From positions 434,001 to 498,000 of the forward strand of contig NADL03000705.1 in the NCBI GenBank assembly GCA_002205965.3: DNA of 64,000 nucleotides. The letters are read 5' to 3'. This document shows positions 35,930 to 46,420 of the stretch, one piece after another. This stretch comes from Kappaphycus alvarezii. Its lineage: Eukaryota > Rhodophyta > Florideophyceae > Gigartinales > Solieriaceae. Every line of letters starts with the position of its first letter. Position 1 is the stretch's first letter. Both the position numbers and the translations under genes were made by a program. Below the pieces are notes generated by a model. That model was not told the origin of the DNA and searched no databases. It was given only the letters and a program-made list of their open reading frames with translations.

Positions 35930-36510
35930 CGCCCGCACCGCCACAACTAGCTGCGCAACGTTTTCGCCTACCACGTTGCTCGCGCTGCGGGCCTGGACTG
36001 CCAATACGAAGTCCGCTCCTTGTCCTGGGAACGAATATCCGCCCTGCGGACATTCTCATACAACCCCCCCCTTGCCCACTGGCCAACATTTCCGCCCCAT
36101 AGCCTGCGACCTAACCATTGTCTCGCCGTTAAAACAAGGTGTGCGCACAAGGGCCACCCAAATGGCCGGCGCGCGCCGCCGACATTGCCCATCGAGACAA
36201 AGTCACAAACCTGGAGCGCAAACTGGTACGCCGCATCCCCCCCCTTCGCACAACATCCTCCAAGAACCGAACATCAAGTTTTAGCCCCTGGCTTTCGACT
36301 CCTTGGGTGCCCCATCCCCAGCCTCTATTCTGTTCATCGAAGACTTCATCTCGCGCATCGCAGAGAAGTTCAACACAACCACAGCAGTGATACGCAGACG
36401 TATTTATCAGCGCATTAGTTGCACACTATGGTCTTCCGTTGCAATGGCGATTCTATCGCGAGCCCCACTGCACGTGCCTGACGTGGAACATCCGGTTAGT
36501 TCTTAGCCGT
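35930..36510 (+). pseudogene. LINE family B, C-terminal endonuclease region, copy 1
   Basis: 3' end of a non-LTR retrotransposon ORF carrying the restriction-like endonuclease domain. Across frames: IRPADIL (about 36036-36056), CDLTIVSPLKQGV (36105-36143) and RDKVTNLERKL (about 36201-36233). These give the catalytic pattern P(A)D...D and a downstream Lys typical of this nuclease. Then SLGAPSPASILFIEDFISR and VIRRRIYQR in the frame ending at 36506, the usual helical tail. Frame shifts separate the parts. A partial second copy follows at 36633. Confidence 0.7.
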
Positions 36511-36632
36511 ATAGTCAGTCCTGCAGTGTACACGACAGATACTCAATGAAGTAAAGTTTCATTTAGCCGATGCCTCCCCGCTCCCTCATCTTGCCCATCT
36601 TCTGCGCCTTACACGCTAAACTTCACGTTTCG

Positions 36633-36862
36633 ACCTCTGGCGTTTGATTCCCTAGGTGCCCCTTCCCCTGGGACTATTGCATTTATCGAGTAGTTAGTTC
36701 CGCGGATCGCGTCCAAGTGTCACTCGACACCTGGCGTTATCCGCCGCCGTATCTACCAGCGACTGAGTTGCACCCTCTGGTACTCCATCGCTGAAGCTAT
36801 CCTGTCGCAAGCACCGATGCGCATGGACGACGAAGTACATCCGGTTAGATCTTTACCGTATG
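36633..36862 (+). pseudogene. LINE family B tail, copy 2
   Basis: About 230 bp repeat the end of copy 1 in tandem: FDSLGAPSP, VIRRRIYQRLSCTLWYSIAEA and HPVRS align with FDSLGAPSP, VIRRRIYQRISCTLWSSVAMA and HPVSS. Identity at DNA level is roughly 70-75 percent by eye. It is a second 5'-truncated insertion or a tandem duplication; the first is the normal fate of LINE copies. Confidence 0.7.
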
Positions 36863-36925
36863 TTAGGACGTGCGCAGTCCCCAGTAGATACTGAACGCTT
36901 TAAACTTCTTCTTCACTTACATTAG

Positions 36926-37464
36926 GCGGTCCAAACCAATCGGATGTGGCCGTGGTACATTGTAAGAAGAATCCTAAGTTCATTAAACAACGTTTCGAGG
37001 GCATAAAAGAGAGATTATTTCAAGCCTTAACCGGTTCCAATTACAACTATAAGCCGGTAACTCCTTTTCAATCTATTATAGACGTCAATTACACGGTTAA
37101 AAACGCCTCCAAGACCCCCAGTAGAGATCCTCGTCCCCGCATTTTATCAATCGCCATGACAGAAGGCTATCTGCCACCTCAGGGATTATATCCCTGCTGA
37201 TCTGGCCGAACTGGTGACCGAGCTTCTTGAACTTGACGCTTCGCCACTCAAAGGCTTTACTGACTTCGCCGACTACCTCCGCCGAGTAAAGTACGAAGCT
37301 GTTAGCTGGGCTTTCACAGAAGATGAAGCAGAAGAATGGGGCAGTCGCCGGAGGAGTTTCTCGACCCCGAGTTGGTTTACATGGAGTATGGTTCGATTCA
37401 TGATGACATGAGATCACGGGCATTAAAGGATATCGCGAGTACCGTAATGGGAAGACCAGAGTAA
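36926..37464 (+). CDS. unrecognised acidic protein gene, two frame breaks
   Basis: I do not recognise the family. Three consecutive frames read like one protein of about 175 residues. The first holds KKNPKFIKQRFEGIKERLF and VTPFQSIIDVNYTV, the second DLAELVTELLELDASPL and FADYLRRVKYEAVSWAF, and the third EEFLDPELVYMEYGSIHDD and ALKDIASTVMG before a stop at 37462-37464. The breaks fall at GGG (37182-37184) and GGGG (37338-37341), so each is explained by one surplus G. The beginning looks like a splice acceptor: a pyrimidine-rich stretch ending TTAG at 36925. An upstream exon was not found. Mostly helical, acidic, no signal peptide or membrane segment. Confidence 0.5.
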
Positions 37465-38574
37465 AATGGCCGTGCGGTCATCGCAGGGACTGGATGCACG
37501 TGGTGGTATACTATGGTTGGGAACGTCTAAGAATTTGAGCAAGGTACAGGCGTGGGTCGTAGTCGATGCCTCTGGAGCCTTTCTGCGTGCATATTCTCTC
37601 GCTTCTTAGCATTATTTGAGTCTATTTCGAGCTATACTAAGTCTTTAGAAGTAGAGGAAAGGTGACCCTTGAAAGAGGAGAAGAGAAGAAAAACAAAAAA
37701 CCCAACGTTAGCACCTTCAGTTCCACAGTCTTTTCTCTTCAACCATCGAACACCTCCTGCCACCTCCCTTCTTTCGTCTGTCTTTCTCAGTCGGGGGCAC
37801 CTTTGTCGCCCACAAAACTCATCCCTTTGCACTTCCCCAGTCAACTCATTACTCTAGTGGAGTTCAACGCCGGTACCAAGTTGGTAGTAGTGCACCTTGT
37901 GAGAAGCTAAGTACTCACCCAGTAAGGTTGTGTTTCGTTGTTATTCTACTGTCTTTTTGTCAATCAGTCTCTCAAAATCTTTTGAGATAGAAATAAGAAT
38001 TTTGCCATCCTCTTCGTTACATAACACCCAAGTCTCGCAGTAAACAAACCATCTTTTCCTTCAAATCGAAAATTATGTGCTTGCAAAAGATATGCGTTTA
38101 CATCCTAATCTTGTAGCGCTCTTCTAAAGGTAATTTTGGCCTGAATTTTCACAGTAAGGGGGAGATCTGACGAAGTTGGGGAAAGTATAATAGGTTTACT
38201 GCGAGTATAGTAACGAAAAGAAACCCATTACTTGCATCATAACACTGAAAGACGCATCTATGCCGTTTATACCGAAGAGCGCGAGCTGCTTCTTTGGTGA
38301 AGAGCGATAGGTCTCTAATAGTATCCATTTCACACAAACAGAGACGTATTTGACGAGGCAAGACGATTGAAAAGAAAATCACTCTCAGGTTCCTATTATG
38401 TGTCGCGCTTAAGAGAATGAAAGTTTTGTACCTGCTGTCCATAGCGAGAAAACGGCTCTTATGCACCCCTGTCTATCCATCGCCATTGGGTAAATTCAAT
38501 GGCTAATTGACCACAAAGGAACTTACAGCAAGTGTGTTTTCAAACTCTTTCAGGTGAATGTGTGACAGTGCGGA
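37465..38574. other. no recognisable gene
   Basis: Overlapping frames on both strands near 37632-37910 and a minus frame at 38466-38149 show no known motif. The stretch 37660-37800 is purine-rich and then pyrimidine-rich. Confidence 0.4.
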
Positions 38575-39040
38575 GCGATAGGGCCTGTAGCAATAACACT
38601 TGAATGGGGGCAAATACGGTAATGTGGTGATGGTAAATCCTTACGAATTCGACGGCACGAAAATTTGCGGAGAGTATTCAGTTATCAAAATCGCAAAGGA
38701 GGTGATGACAACCTGTCGCGTCTGTATTATTTGGAGGCTAAACGCAAAGCGAGTAAAAAAGTCGCAAAGTTACTACCGAGGGAGGAACCACGGCAAGAAG
38801 CAGCGAAGGAAGCGAGGCGTCGAAAGAACCTCTGGCCCTCACCGCCCAATGCGCCATGGATATCAATCCCGACGGGGGAGAGGAGTATATTGTCTTGGTG
38901 ACAGTAATTTCCGTAATGACGATGCTCTGCGAGTGTCGCGGCAGAGCCTGCGGTATCTGTACTTGCCGAGATTTGGAGCACTGACAGACCGCGTTTGGAG
39001 AGTTCTTTTGCGCTGCATTCATTCGCAAAAGATTTCAATC
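38575..39040 (-). pseudogene. LINE family A, C-terminal region, copy A1
   Basis: The minus frame 39038-38727 ends with NILLSPVGIDIHGALGGEG, then RFFRRLASFAASCRGSS and FATFLLALRLASK. This is the helical tail after the restriction-like endonuclease of non-LTR elements, where many families have a G(A/R)xGxxA..FL..LA..... pattern. The same stretch occurs at 41220-41410 and 46150-46330 in the opposite orientation. 5'-truncated and not functional. Confidence 0.65.
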
Positions 39041-39041
39041 T

Positions 39042-39113
39042 GGTGTTTTACTCTTGGAAGATATATCCGATCTATCTCATAGTTTTCCAGACAACCACAA
39101 TCGACTCAAAAAG
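39042..39113. repeat. 72-bp dispersed repeat, copy 1
   Basis: Matches 48487-48558 in the same orientation at about 90 percent, from GGTGTTTTACTCTTGGAA through ACAACCACAATCGACTCAAAAAG. It separates LINE fragments A1 and C2 here; its origin is unclear. Confidence 0.8.
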
Positions 39114-39129
39114 CTTTGCAGACACAGCA

Positions 39130-39355
39130 ATGGGGAAGGAACTACGCTCCGTAAAAGGCTACTTTCAGGCCAACCATCAAGCAGGCCGCATTGGACATGA
39201 CGGCTACTGCAGCGTGCCTTTGCATCAACCCCCCTCCCCGAACCTTTCCGTACGTCTCCAATTCCCTCCACGGCCACGTTCCTTGCCACGTCATTTAGCA
39301 CTTTACATGAATCTAGGTGCCACCCTCCAAGAGTGGAGATTGTCACAGGCACGAG
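39130..39355 (-). pseudogene. LINE family C tail, copy C2
   Basis: The minus frame 39352-39077 begins PVTISTLGGWHLDSCKVLND and later has a CGLLDGWPES ending. It aligns with PVPISALGGWHPEAFSVVT and NAACLLAGIPS of copy C1 at 47100-48130. A 5'-truncated LINE 3' end. Confidence 0.65.
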
Positions 39356-39437
39356 CCTACCTCAGGTAGGCGTCGCGAAAAAAGAGTTTTCAAAGACTAC
39401 AGAACTCCACGACTCTATTCAAAGCGCTAGTGCCTTC

Positions 39438-39780
39438 TGATAGGGGTTAATCGTCGGGAGAAGAGACACTTAGAACCAACTACCCCAAGAAGGAGGTGTT
39501 GCGAGCGACAAAAGTGCTACTGAGGTATAGTTGAACGAATAAAAAGGAATGTATATGGAAGAGAGTTGAGAGGGCTACAAGCAAGTAAGGAAGGGGCAGG
39601 GTCTATCACATATGCTCAGTGACTAGCGAAAAATAAATTCTTCTTGGGTCTGAAGTTGACTCTCAACTTCCTAACTATCTGGGACTGGGCTTGAAGTTGT
39701 CTGCCAACTTGCTTGACCTCTCCATGAGGAAGCAGTTTACTCAGCTTATATAGACTTTTGGCTACCCTAAAGTCCGAACA
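39438..39780 (-). repeat. solo LTR of the gypsy-2 family
   Basis: A 343-bp unit matching 57484-57822 at roughly 80 percent. On minus it begins TGTTCGGACTTTAGGG and ends ATCA, i.e. TG...CA. It contains CTATATAAGC, a likely TATA box, close to its start and the conserved hairpin GAAGTTGACTCTCAACTTC at 39652-39670. The flanks (ccttc / aaact) are not a target duplication. Confidence 0.75.
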
Positions 39781-40117
39781 AAACTACAGAAGGTACCAGG
39801 AAATGCACAAACAATTTGTGGGACGATATACTCTAACGAAAAATACTCGAAACTAACAATCAATGAAATCCTCTTATTTCCCATTCTCTAAATCAGATCC
39901 AAACAACTCCTCTAAAATATCCATGCTGTCCAAGCAGTCCCCACAAAATATCTGCAAATGGCTCATAGCTCTCTATTCCCTCCTGGGAGATATCTAAACT
40001 ACTAAAGATATCTCCATCCGGTTCCAGCGTCGGCACCACTTGTTCCATACTCTCCAGTCCAGGCCCCACCAGTCCAACACTTTCCATTTACCCGTTCCCT
40101 CATCCACCTCGTCCTCG

Positions 40118-40157
40118 TCCTTCCTCCTCCTCTCCTCCTCCTCTCCTCTCTCTCTTC
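40118..40157 (+). repeat. 40-nt pure pyrimidine tract
   Basis: An uninterrupted run of C and T built of CTC and TCC units inside a longer region (about 40090-40196) that is more than 80 percent pyrimidine. Such tracts can adopt triplex structure, but nothing here shows a function. Confidence 0.9.
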
Positions 40158-40205
40158 ATCCTTCCATCCTCCCCATCCTCCCATCCTTCTCCTGAGTCTC
40201 GTACA

Positions 40206-40508
40206 CTAGCTCAGGGCTAACCATTCCTCGAAGGACTCCCCGCTCTCCTCCTCGACTTTCTCAGTCTCATCCTCACTTACCTCCCTCGCCTCTTCTTCTA
40301 TGAAGAGGCGGCGAACGAACTCGATGATTTGCTTCTTTTTTGCCGCCGGATGTAGTCGTCGGCATCGGTTGGCCCGTAGGCGGCGAGACGAAGGCCATTG
40401 ATGGGACGGGAAGGGCGGTTTTTGGAGATAGGGACAGAGGGGCGATTTGACGTCATATTTCTGGAAAAGGGTGAGCGGGGTGTGTAGGGGGAGAGGAGTG
40501 ATGAGCAA
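40206..40508 (-). CDS. unrecognised 100-residue frame in repeat D
   Basis: The frame has a Pro-rich start (LPLHTPLTLFQKYDVKSPLC), a basic middle (SRRLRANRCRRLHPAAKKKQ) and a Glu-rich end. The middle part overlaps a repeat shared with 49093-49235, where KYDV and related residues are still recognisable on minus in shifting frames. It may be an ORF of a mobile element or a chance frame in a repeat. Confidence 0.3.
   Translation of the reverse strand: MLITPLPLHTPLTLFQKYDVKSPLCPYLQKPPFPSHQWPSSRRLRANRCRRLHPAAKKKQIIEFVRRLFIEEEAREVSEDETEKVEEESGESFEEWLALS
40340..40480 (+). repeat. dispersed repeat D, copy 1
   Basis: About 140 bp match 49093-49235 in the same orientation at roughly 70 percent, including GTCATATTTCTGG followed by AAAAGGGT and the GGCCATTxATGGG segment. 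Both copies lie in purine- or pyrimidine-biased surroundings. Confidence 0.6.
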
Positions 40509-40904
40509 ATGATCGGGAACGTTTAAAACTTGGAATAAAGGGGTTTAAATAGGCTCCCGGGCAGGTTCTATAGATTAGAAATAGGTAAAATAAATCTGCA
40601 AGGGATTTTTGTAGTAGTGCATTTGCGCCCTTTTCTCAAAAAAGCGAATTTGGAGGAGGAGGTAAGCAAAAAGGGAAAAAGAACTTGATTCGGGATCGAT
40701 TCAGAGGGGTAGATATAGTATAAAAATATCTAGATAAAATGGAAGTAAATTTGGAGAGGACCGCGGAATGATAAGCGAGGTTCAGGGAGGACGAGAAAGG
40801 ACCGAACTATAAGGAAATTTGGACAAGGAGAAGTAGTACAGTAAAATATAGGCCTGTAGATGACGGCGACAAAAAAAATCTGCGCCTAACACCTTCTTCA
40901 GTGC

Positions 40905-41480
40905 AGTACGAGCATAAAAAACGGTGCCTTCTGAGACGGCACGACTCGCTGACGTCACGTCCTTCGTTCTGTAAGAAATTTGGAATCACCGTCCTCGTCA
41001 ACACTCGCTCCCCGTCAAGGCCAATTCGGTGTTTCATTGGGAGACCCCGTCACACGGATAGACATTTACATTCCCGGTGCCTATGGTCTTCAAACATAGC
41101 CGTCGACGTTTAATTTTGCCCCTCCTACTCGTCGCTAAATCTCGCCAAGTACAGTTACCGCAGGCGCTGACGCGACACTCGCAGAGCGCGAGAACGTTGA
41201 TATTACGGCAATTACTGCCACCAAAACAATACCCTCCTCTCTGCCGTCGGGATTAATATCTATGGCGCCTTGTGCGGCGAGGGCCAGAGGTTCTTCCGAC
41301 CCTCGCTTGCTTCGCTGCTTCTCGTCGTGGTTCCTCCCCTCAGCAGCAACTTCGCGACTTCGTTACTCGCTTTGCATTTAGCCTCGAAGTGATGCAGGCG
41401 CGACAGGGTTCAAACCGCCGCCTGCCTGTGTCGTTGATCTGTGAATACGCTCCGCACACTTTCGAGCCTTAATACACGTA
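40905..41480 (+). pseudogene. LINE family A, copy A2
   Basis: Starts with EHKKRCLLRRHDSL, the H..C end of the zinc finger and the RHD of the restriction-like endonuclease region, then FCKKFGITVLVN. It continues through the segment shared with A3 (IDIY.PG / VDVT type) to the tail RGPEVLPTLACFAASRRGSSP in the frame 41272-41472. Broken by shifts. It aligns with A3 (45850-46420) along its whole length. Confidence 0.7.
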
Positions 41481-41944
41481 AAGATATACCACCACCGCTT
41501 TTTTACTTGCATTTGAATACACAACTTGAGGTTTTATTCAGATCTGTCACTGTTAGAGTTGAATGTTCGCGAGCGTTCTAAGGAGTAGATCCGCGGAAAT
41601 GATCTAAATTGAAAGCAACATTGTCAATCAATGAGGGTGGGTAAGCGCGGTTCCTCTGCGACTTCATTACCTCCAACTATTTTTCTTGGTTTCAAAGGAA
41701 TGAGTGAATGAAATATTCCCTTGCAAGAGCTTCGGCTGCAAGAGTATTCGCGTTTCCTACTGATACCAACTAAAAGCAAGGAACTCAAGAAGAGGGTGGT
41801 ATCTGTTTGCAAAATGTAAGATAAAACTGTATCAGGTATGTTCAGATAACCTCACAGAGGTTTCACAGCCACGGGATCTGTTAACCATGTTCATGTTGCA
41901 CTCTCAGAGGAAAACACCGGCAAACCCCTGAAATTTTGATCGAT
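41481..41944. other. no recognisable gene
   Basis: Spacer between LINE A2 and the end of the Sel1-repeat gene. Nothing assignable on either strand. Confidence 0.4.
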
Positions 41945-43242
41945 CTATTCGTCTCGGTTCCATCCGTCTCTATCCCTCTCAAAAATGAATCTTAGCAGTG
42001 CTTCGCATACTGTTTTCGAAAATGCTGACTGCAAGTTTCCAAGACGATGCAGAGTAATGATCTTCTTCAGCTCTGGATTATTTCTTCTCCAATCATTCAT
42101 TCGGGCTTCATACTCCTTATATTCTTCATGATTTATCCGAGCCCGCACTCGCGCTTCCCTTTGCTTCATTTTGAACTCATCATCATCTCTTTTCCTGGAG
42201 AGAAGCTCACTTAGCTCCATATTATCCCTAAGAATATCAGCTTGCGCCATACTGAGAGCCCCTGGAACATTAAATTTGGCAGCCTTAGCTATCCATCTTT
42301 TTGACTCATCCTCATTCACATCACATCCAATCCCTCTCCTTAGCAACTTTGCTAATCGAACGCAACAATCCGGAATAAAGAAATTTGCCCCTTGTTGAAC
42401 ACATGCGAAATACTCCTGCCTGACACTGGTGCCAATGGTAAATCAAAGGTTTCCGGTACTCTTTTTTGTTTGACCTCGCATTGACTTTAGCATAGAGAGC
42501 TCTAATAGGTCAAGGGCAATAAAATAGCCACTACTCCCAGCAGCTCGAAGCCAAGATGTTCCAATAATCTGTTCTGCTTCCCTTGGAGGGCACCTTTCCC
42601 GCTTACCTTTACTCCCGTCCCCGTTGAAAGGCGAGCACGACACAGCAGTGCCCCGAACGTAGCTTGAGAGGGTACGTGCCCTGCGGCAGCGCCGTCCTCT
42701 AAAGCATCAACTAAAGCCTCAATTGAGAGAGATGATGGTGGCGTCCATCGGCCTAGGTAATAAGATACAAACCAAGGGCGATCGAATCCGAAGAACCTTG
42801 ACCAATAGCTCTCAACAGCTTTCGAGAGGCTGATGTTGAAATGCTTCCCTCTAAATCCCATTCAGAGGATAAGGCGTACATGGAAAGAATGGCTGAAGCT
42901 CGTAACGAGTACGGCAGTTCGTCTTCTCGGCTCAGCCTACGCATAGCACGGAGCGCGTCTGGAAGATTCTCATTTGAGAGGGCTTCAACGGCGAAGTTCC
43001 AGAGTTGCGCGTTATCGGACGGAAGAGAATGGGAGGAGCGAAACCATGATCGCGGATTGAGCCGTTGCAAGGACGATGAGGAGTTGTCCCAGAGTAAGCA
43101 GAGCTCTCGGTGGAATCACGACGCGAGCTGGATGTCGTAGAGGAGAATACGGGGAAAGGCTTGCTGCAGCAGAGTTGAGCAAGACCCTTGCCTGGGCACC
43201 AGGTGCTAGACTCTGACGATCAACTGATGCTGTGACTCGCAT
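41945..43242 (-). CDS. Sel1-like repeat protein, frames broken
   Basis: Helical-hairpin (SLR) repeat protein, normally an adaptor for protein complexes. Minus-strand frames in order: 43242-43012 (Arg/Ala/Ser-rich start with a hydrophobic ALLTLGQLLIVLATA), 43070-42753 (ALSNENLPDALRAMRR, SLRASAILSMYALSS), 42861-42502 (LVDALEDGAAAGHVPSQATF), 42643-42443 (EAEQIIGTSWLRAAGSSGYF) and 42346-41945. The last starts LLRRGIGCDVNEDESKRWIA, then KAAKFNVPGAL, and ends in a charged helix. Repeats A..G..xA..xLG..G and SWLRAAG have SLR spacing. The start would suit a mitochondrial or membrane protein (inference). Breaks and one in-frame TGA may be introns, errors or decay. Confidence 0.6.
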
Positions 43243-44838
43243 GTTGCTGCTGCCAAGTCAGCGACCAGCATCACCAAACCGACCAACACAACCAATCCTT
43301 CTTTACATGGACGGTACAATAATAGCAATCGAGGGGTTAGTTTGCTGTTTGTGCTTCTGTGATGACATTGGGCAAGGTTTCGACTACCTGTATCATACAA
43401 TATTTAGTTGTCCGTTGTGAAGGAATGCATCTCTAACGGAATCATCAGCAGAGTGAGGATTTACTGGGAGTTATATCCTTAGTGGGGCCACAAAAGTTTT
43501 AAGGTGACATTCTTGTCCCTGTTTTGGCCTAATGTACTGGTTGGACTGTTATCGAACGGCGATTTGACTTCGATCTGGATGAAACCATGTGAGATTCAAA
43601 GTTCCAGTGTTCAGTTGATATTTCTGTTAGTTACACGTTATGGAATAATGTGTTTAGATTGGGAGGCGAAACATGTTCGTAGTTGTCCCACGTTTTGTCA
43701 TAACCATAAATCGTTCTGTGAATGATATTATGATTTATTGCTCACAATGCACTGCAGGCAGATCAAACCATTGCATAGAAAGCAATGGGTAGTTATCTGG
43801 TTCTCATGACAAAGCATGTCCCATAAGAACGACATGAAGTAAAGATGATTATAAAAGAACGACCGTCTAAGCAAGAAGCAACTTTCAACTGCCTGCCCAT
43901 TCGCTCTAGACAAATATCCACAAATTTGGAGGGTTGCTGCGTCAAGGCAAAAGTATTCTCGATAAAGTTACAGTACTGCACATTGCTTACAGCACAGCAG
44001 TACATCAGGGTATTGTACTGAGTAATTAACATGCTGTATTTTATAGTACCATGTTGCTGCAGACAAAAAAAAATGCGTGAATCATGTCAAGAGGGCAGGA
44101 ACAGCTGTTCCTGCACTGAAATTCAATTCAATATCGGGTGAGACTGTGCTGATTGTCGTAGCGAATAGCGTCACGCAAAACTACAGCGTGTGGAGTCTCA
44201 GACTGCCCCAAGAGGCCTTTTCCAATGCCCACGCCAACGGCGGGGCTCGTGACTCTGTTGTTTGTGTTCAAACGATCGAGGAAGGACCGTGGACTGCACA
44301 AGCCCGACCTTCATCACCGCGAAAACATAAGGGACATGGAAGGCCTTGACCCCTACGCGAACGAGCGGAGGGCCAGTTTTTTGAAATTCTATGACATGGC
44401 AAAAGTATTGTCAGCCAAAAAAATTAAGTTCGCGTTCTGAATTTATCCCCTCCACCAACGTAGCGTACAATATTTCTACATTCTTTTATGTTCACGTTTG
44501 AAAGAGATACTACTCGCAAATAATTCACATTACGCACCAATTTAAATCACTGGATTGATCGTGAATTCCTTGCTGATTAATAGTACATGACTGGAACGGT
44601 GCCTCCTCGACTGCTTTATGAGGAATAGCATTGTCGTTGGAAAATTCTCGCCAAGTTTCAGGTTTACGCTGTGATTCTGTATCTTCTTATCCGATATTCG
44701 CGAAATTCAGGTTACGGGGCCTGATATAGTTTGCAAGGGTTGGTCCATACGAACGAGCAAAAACTAAGGTGACATTCAGAGGAAATCATTTATTGTACAT
44801 TCTATAGGGCCACTGCCACTTGGAGAAAGGTTCCCCTT
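43243..44838. other. no firm gene
   Basis: Several frames of 60-90 codons, none recognised. The most protein-like is plus 44225-44440, which ends DMEGLDPYANERRASFLKF then YDMAKVLSAKKIKF, but I cannot support it further. A 19-nt word at 43833-43851 recurs exactly at 55881-55899. Confidence 0.35.
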
Positions 44839-45162
44839 CTAATTCGCATCACTCATGCTGTCATCCCCCCTTGAGATTTCAACACCCTCCTCCTCGCCAA
44901 CATTTCCATCATTTTGCGATCTCTTTTTACTTGAAACGGGTTCAAGCGAAAGATCGCTGATAAGATGGTCCAAGGTGGCAAGGACAGCCTTTCCTCGGTG
45001 GCGACGACGGCTCCGACGCGAGGATGAGGATGACTTCCTCTTGTACTTGCGGCATATGCCTTGCTTCTCCTTTAATCGAGAGCCAAAGGCAGTGAATGAC
45101 GCCCTGATGAGAAGGGCTACACGTTCTTCTGCAAGCTTGTTTGATGCGGGTTGATCCTGCAA
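44839..45162 (-). CDS. small basic protein, family G, copy 1
   Basis: I do not know this family. The frame encodes at least 107 residues and stays open further upstream to beyond 45240, so the start is uncertain. It contains a helix AEERVALLIRASFTAFGSRL, a strongly basic Ser/Arg block (SSSSSRRSRRRHRGKA) and an acidic tail with SLEPVSSKKRSQNDG ending MSDAN. A second copy at 56398-56756 keeps the same three parts. The basic block could bind nucleic acid or act as a nuclear signal (inference). It may be a host protein or an accessory ORF of one of the nearby mobile elements. Confidence 0.55.
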   Translation of the reverse strand: MQDQPASNKLAEERVALLIRASFTAFGSRLKEKQGICRKYKRKSSSSSRRSRRRHRGKAVLATLDHLISDLSLEPVSSKKRSQNDGNVGEEEGVEISRGDDSMSDAN

Positions 45163-45849
45163 TGGGGGAGGCGTCTGTGAGAGCTCGGTAGTGTGGGGTT
45201 GGTACTCATGCTGGGGAAGAACTATTAGCCTTGGGAAGAGAAGCGTTGAGATACCTGTTTTGAGGGTGGGTGGTGGTGGTGGTAAGTGGTTTGGGAGTTC
45301 GGTACTTGGTTCTCCGAAGAAACGAAAGCGGGTGTGGGGCAGATCTGGGAAAGAGGAGGCTGATGCAAGGAAAAAGAGAACGTTGTTGTTAGGTGCTGGG
45401 GAGTTGAAGCTGCTTGATGACGATGGTGAGGACTACGCCGGAGAGGTTGGTTGAGAAGACCTCTTTATATATCGTTGGCTGACTAGGAAAACGAAAGTAA
45501 TCTACGATTGTCAGGTGGTTACTAGCTGAGGTGCCCCAGAGAGAGTGGGACACGTAATTGTGGAGACGAGAATCACGGTTTCACTGTACTGAATCAGGAT
45601 GGGTAACTCATTCAATCCAGAGTTGAGAAGGACAAACTCACATCGTCTACAGTCTTCAAATAATCACAGAGTTATACTTGACGTTTGGTATGCAAGTTTG
45701 GCAAAGCCCGGTTGCATTTGCATTACCGTAAAAGGTAAAATGAGAGGAAAATGCGAATGTAAAAGTGCTTCCTGACCTGCTGACACCGCTCATCATGGTA
45801 CATGAAAATATTGGATAACCAGTGCATTTGACAAAACATGCACTATCGT

Positions 45850-46420
45850 GAGTGGTGATGCCGACAAAATGCTGTATGCCAAATGCTGATAACCATATTC
45901 ACGTCCTTCGCCACGCTCTCGCCGGCTTCTGTAAAAAATTTGGCATCGCCGTCCTCATCGAAAATTCGCTCCCCATCCAGGATTCCAAATCAGATTTTCA
46001 TAGGGAGCTCCCTCCATTACGGATGGACATCTACTTTCCGGGTCCCTATGATCTTCACACATATCCGTCAACGTTACTTTTGCCCCTCCTGCTCGCCGCC
46101 ACACCTCGCCAAGTACAACTAACGCAGGCGCTGCTCAGACGTCATTAATGCGACCAAAACAATATCCTCCTCTCCCTCGTCGGGATTGACATCTATGGGC
46201 GACGAGGGCCAGAGGTTCTGTTGATGCCTCACTTCCTTCGCTACTTCTCGTCGTGGTTCCTCCCCTCAGCAGTAACTTCGCGGCTTCGCTACTTGCTTTG
46301 CTTTCAGCCTCCAAGTGATGCAGGCGCGACAGGTTTCCACCTGCCGCCTGCCAGTGTAGTTCATCTCTGAATAATATCTGCAATCTTTCGTGCCTCAATA
46401 TTCGTAAGGATTTACCACCA
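45850..46420 (+). pseudogene. LINE family A, copy A3
   Basis: The frame 45852-46148 holds LAGFCKKFGIAVLIENSLP and RMDIYFPGPYDLHTY, the (R/K)xD...D core of the restriction-like endonuclease in this family. One frame over comes VNVTFAPPARRHTSP. The tail on plus at 46150-46400 corresponds to A1 and A2 (GIDIYG then FLRYFSS). At least two frame shifts. Confidence 0.7.
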
